NCBI GenBank assembly: GCA_002011075.2
Contig: MTMA02000006.1
Coordinates: 1,604,599 to 1,668,598 of the forward strand
Length of the DNA: 64,000 bases
From: Candidatus Scotarchaeum otlingeri
Lineage (GTDB): Archaea; Thermoproteota; Nitrososphaeria; Geothermarchaeales; JDFR-13
Reading direction: 5' to 3'
The translations under genes were made by a program, and so were the position numbers. Numbering within the stretch: position 1 is the first letter of the stretch; every line of letters starts with the position of its first letter. The notes beneath the pieces were generated by a model. It did not search any database. It was not told where the DNA came from and worked only from the letters and a program-made list of their open reading frames with translations. Positions 60,908-64,000 of the stretch are shown here, in pieces.

Positions 60908-61273
60908 CTATAATAATTGGTTATATAAGTCTTTTCTTGCTTTAATATATTCCCTAAATCTGTTATCCTCCATTAATACTTTGTGTGTAGCAAAGCGGTC
61001 AATCAGTTTTACAAGATAATCTTTTTCTGAAACTGTAAATGATGCTCTTATCATCTCCTCAATCGATACTATACCGTCATCGCTTAATTTGTGGATTATG
61101 TCTTTAAGTCTATCAAGATCGCCTTGGCCGCCAACCAGGGAATACATAGTTAGTATTTCTGATTCAATCTCCTTCATCCATAATACTCCATTAAATAGGT
61201 TTAGGACCCTGATTACGTCGCCTGCCAATTCATCTTCCACTATAATGTTACGAATCAATTTTTCGATTTCCAT
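60908..61273 (-). CDS. Hypothetical protein
   Basis: Start MEIEKLIRN preferred; no family recognised. Confidence 0.55.
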   Translation of the reverse strand: MEIEKLIRNIIVEDELAGDVIRVLNLFNGVLWMKEIESEILTMYSLVGGQGDLDRLKDIIHKLSDDGIVSIEEMIRASFTVSEKDYLVKLIDRFATHKVLMEDNRFREYIKARKDLYNQLL

Positions 61274-61376
61274 AAATATAATCATGATTAGCGTTCAATT
61301 TATTTTAATAAGATGATAATAGATACTGATAGCATGTTCAAATCTTTACACTCAGTTTTTATTTTTTTATAGTAAT

Positions 61377-62405
61377 TTGTTTATTAGGGGTACTATGAAA
61401 GCTGTAGTTCTAGAAGAAGTGGGGGCTGAGCCGGTATATAGAGAAATAGATAAACCTATTGTTTCAGAAGAAGATGATGTTCTTATAAAAATTGAGAGAA
61501 CAGGTGTGTGTTATAGAGACCTTTTGACAGTGGACGGCTTCTTTCCTCGTGTTAAACTTCCTATTATTTTAGGCCACGAGATTGCTGGGAGGGTTATCGA
61601 AGTAGGAGATAAGGTAAGTAAGGTTGGTGTGGGAGATAGGATAGTTTCATTAACATATATTCCTTGTGGAGAATGTGATTATTGCCGTAGCGGCAGAGAA
61701 AATTTGTGTATTAACAGAAAATGGTTTGGTGAAGATTTACATGGTTCATATGCTGAATATGTATTAACTAAAGAAAAAGCTGTAGTGAAAATTCCTGAGA
61801 ATGTCGGCTGGAATGAAGCTGCTATAAGTGCATGCGTTACTGGTATGTTGATTCATGGATTCGAAGATATGGCAAAAATATCTTCTGGCGAAGTGGTACT
61901 TGTTACGGGGGCTGGGGGAGGAGTAGGCATTCACGCGATACAGGTGGCGAAAGCATATAATACAAAGGTGATAGCAGTAACTACATCAGAAGAAAAAATT
62001 AAGTATATAGAAAAAGCGAGGCCAGATGAAATAATAGTTTCTAAAGATGATTTCAGCAAAGAGATCAAAAAAAGGTTTGGAGGTGTTGATTTAGTTCTTG
62101 AATCTGTGGGAGAACCAACATTTAGAACCAGTCTAAAAAGTCTAAAATGGGGTGGAAGAATAGTAGTTGTCGGTAATGTAAATGTCAAACCTGTGAACCT
62201 TAATTTAGGTATCATCATACTTAGGGAAAATATGATCATTGGAAATCTGAGTAGCACTATTAAAAGCTTAGAAAAAGCATTAACTCTATATCAAAAAGGC
62301 CTTGTAAAAGCAATAGGGTCTGTGTACCCGTTAAAACAAGCTACATATGCCCACAAACTTCTGAGGGACCGAAAAAGTATAGGTAGGATAATGCTTAAAC
62401 CTTAG
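61377..62405 (+). CDS. Zinc-dependent alcohol dehydrogenase (MDR family)
   Basis: GVCYRDLLTVDGFFP; GHEIAGRVIEVGDKV; PCGECDYCRSGRENLC; VTGAGGGVGIHAIQVAKAY. Confidence 0.93.
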   Translation: MFIRGTMKAVVLEEVGAEPVYREIDKPIVSEEDDVLIKIERTGVCYRDLLTVDGFFPRVKLPIILGHEIAGRVIEVGDKVSKVGVGDRIVSLTYIPCGECDYCRSGRENLCINRKWFGEDLHGSYAEYVLTKEKAVVKIPENVGWNEAAISACVTGMLIHGFEDMAKISSGEVVLVTGAGGGVGIHAIQVAKAYNTKVIAVTTSEEKIKYIEKARPDEIIVSKDDFSKEIKKRFGGVDLVLESVGEPTFRTSLKSLKWGGRIVVVGNVNVKPVNLNLGIIILRENMIIGNLSSTIKSLEKALTLYQKGLVKAIGSVYPLKQATYAHKLLRDRKSIGRIMLKP

Positions 62406-62630
62406 AAAACATTCCTTTTCTTGATATACATTTGAATTTTATCTATACACAAGAGATATTCTATTACGTGTTATTTTGTGCGGCAAGTGTAAACAAGGTG
62501 TAAAATCCCAATTAACAAATAATAAAATAATCATTTATCTAATTTATATACCATCTTTAACGCTTGTCTCCTTTAAATGAAGGAAACAGAAAAATATTAT
62601 TTATAATTCCGGATATAGTTAAGATATTAT

Positions 62631-62950
62631 GGTGGCGGGGTAGGGCTGGGGGGCTGGCCGTCCCCTATAACCTGAAACCGGCCATATGCAGGGGCCAGTA
62701 ACCCCTGGGTAAACACCGAAAACCACATCTTAACCCCATTACAGGGGAGATGTGGCCTCCGCCATGGGGAGATATACTGTGGAGACCCTCGTTGGAGGAC
62801 GAGGGAGACCCACTAAGGGGTGAACCGGGTTAGGCGCGGGAGCGAGCGGCCCTAAGCCCCGGTGTATCTGCTCCATGATACGGGGGTTGAATCCTTTGTA
62901 ATGGGGAGGGTGTGGGAGTACGGTGGGAACCAGGGGAGCCCGCCACCACC
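62631..62950 (+). ncRNA. Archaeal 7S signal recognition particle RNA
   Basis: 5' GGTGGCGGG pairs with 3' CCCGCCACC; Alu-domain GGCTGGCCGTCCCCTATAA; S-domain GGTGAACCGGGTTAGGCGCGGGAGCGAGC; GC-rich island with upstream TATA-like TTTATAA. Confidence 0.93.
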
Positions 62951-63077
62951 TATTCTATCTATCTAAAAAGGTTAGTGCATAAGGTAGTAGTCTAAATTAA
63001 AGTTATTCGTATTATTCCACTCTCAACTATTTATATCCAATTAATTTTTAAATATATTGGCTAAGAAATTTAGTTAT

Positions 63078-63213
63078 GCCGGGAGCCCGCGTCATGGGCC
63101 GGGATACGTATTGCCCGAGGCCCGAGAGGTTAAGGGGCCGGCCTGCTATATGGCTAATGTAGATAGCCGGTGGTCGTGTGGCCGCGTGGGTTCGAATCCC
63201 ACTCCCGGCGCCA
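63078..63213 (+). tRNA. tRNA-Ser(GCU) precursor with probable introns (anticodon loop about 16 nt, plus about 34 extra nt in the 5' half); CCA encoded
   Basis: GCCGGGA...TCCCGGC acceptor, CCGGC-CTGCTA...A-GCCGG anticodon arm, long variable arm, GTGGG TTCGAAT CCCAC T-arm, GCCA 3' end. Confidence 0.8.
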
Positions 63214-63318
63214 TATTTTAACTTCTAGAAGTGTGTATATTTTGTTCACTTTTAGTAGAAGTTACCCAAAAGGATATATAGTAGAATATCTTAAAACAAA
63301 AATGGATATTATATTTAG

Positions 63319-63391
63319 GGGTCCGTGGTCTAGTGGCTATGACGCCTCCCTGACGCGGAGGAGGTCGTGGGTTCAACTCCCACCGGACCCA
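63319..63391 (+). tRNA. tRNA-Val(GAC)
   Basis: GGGTCCG...CGGACCC acceptor; CCTCC CTGACGC GGAGG anticodon arm; GTGGG TTCAACT CCCAC; no CCA encoded. Confidence 0.95.
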
Positions 63392-63552
63392 TTTCAATCA
63401 TACCTTTCACGTATTTTTCTTCAAGAAAGAAACTGTAAACTATATCTACTTATTGGAGGCGGTTTCTCCATCTAATCTATATAGCTTGATATTATTATTG
63501 TCTAGGTAATTACCTTTTGACTTTAGCGTGATCTTACTATATCGATTATTGA

Positions 63553-64000
<448 letters not shown>

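Noticed and set aside
62488-62514. Short direct repeat GTGTAAA...GTGTAAA upstream of the SRP RNA
   Set aside because: Two 7-bp copies in AT-rich DNA are plausible by chance; not CRISPR-like.
63170-63475. 101-aa plus-strand ORF
   Set aside because: Runs through the 3' part of tRNA-Ser and the whole tRNA-Val; spurious.

Overview
This 64 kb window is AT-rich archaeal chromosome, probably from a thermophilic Thermoproteota-type organism (inferred from ribosomal proteins, a CdvB-like ESCRT-III protein, an AsnRS-like asparagine synthetase, a 7S SRP RNA and an intron-containing tRNA). I found no CRISPR array, transposase or obvious prophage. Main blocks: ribosomal proteins uL3-uL4-uL23-uL2-uS19; a metabolic region (ppdK, aminotransferases, peptidases, MFS transporters, fumarase, TPP enzyme, dehydrogenases); a methanofuran-biosynthesis-like locus (HisA-like, DUF4910-type peptidase, MfnF-like, MfnE-like, MfnB); a copper locus (copA, an unlisted 54-aa YHS/TRASH protein, a TRASH regulator, two membrane-anchored winged-helix proteins); a cbiMNQO-type Ni/Co transporter; a four-gene DUF35/thiolase-like cluster; and the SRP RNA plus two tRNAs. 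The observations most worth follow-up are (1) a predicted 64-aa secreted peptide gene directly upstream of a double-HTH regulator, (2) two paired thiolase-like proteins that lack the usual catalytic cysteines and sit with two DUF35 proteins, resembling Ltp2/ChsH2-type aldolases, (3) a Met-rich membrane-anchored HTH protein in the copper locus, (4) the methanofuran locus with an embedded peptidase and a 22-bp palindrome in its divergent promoter, and (5) a tRNA-Ser with an anomalous, probably multi-intron, structure. All product calls come from reading motifs by eye; no database search was run.
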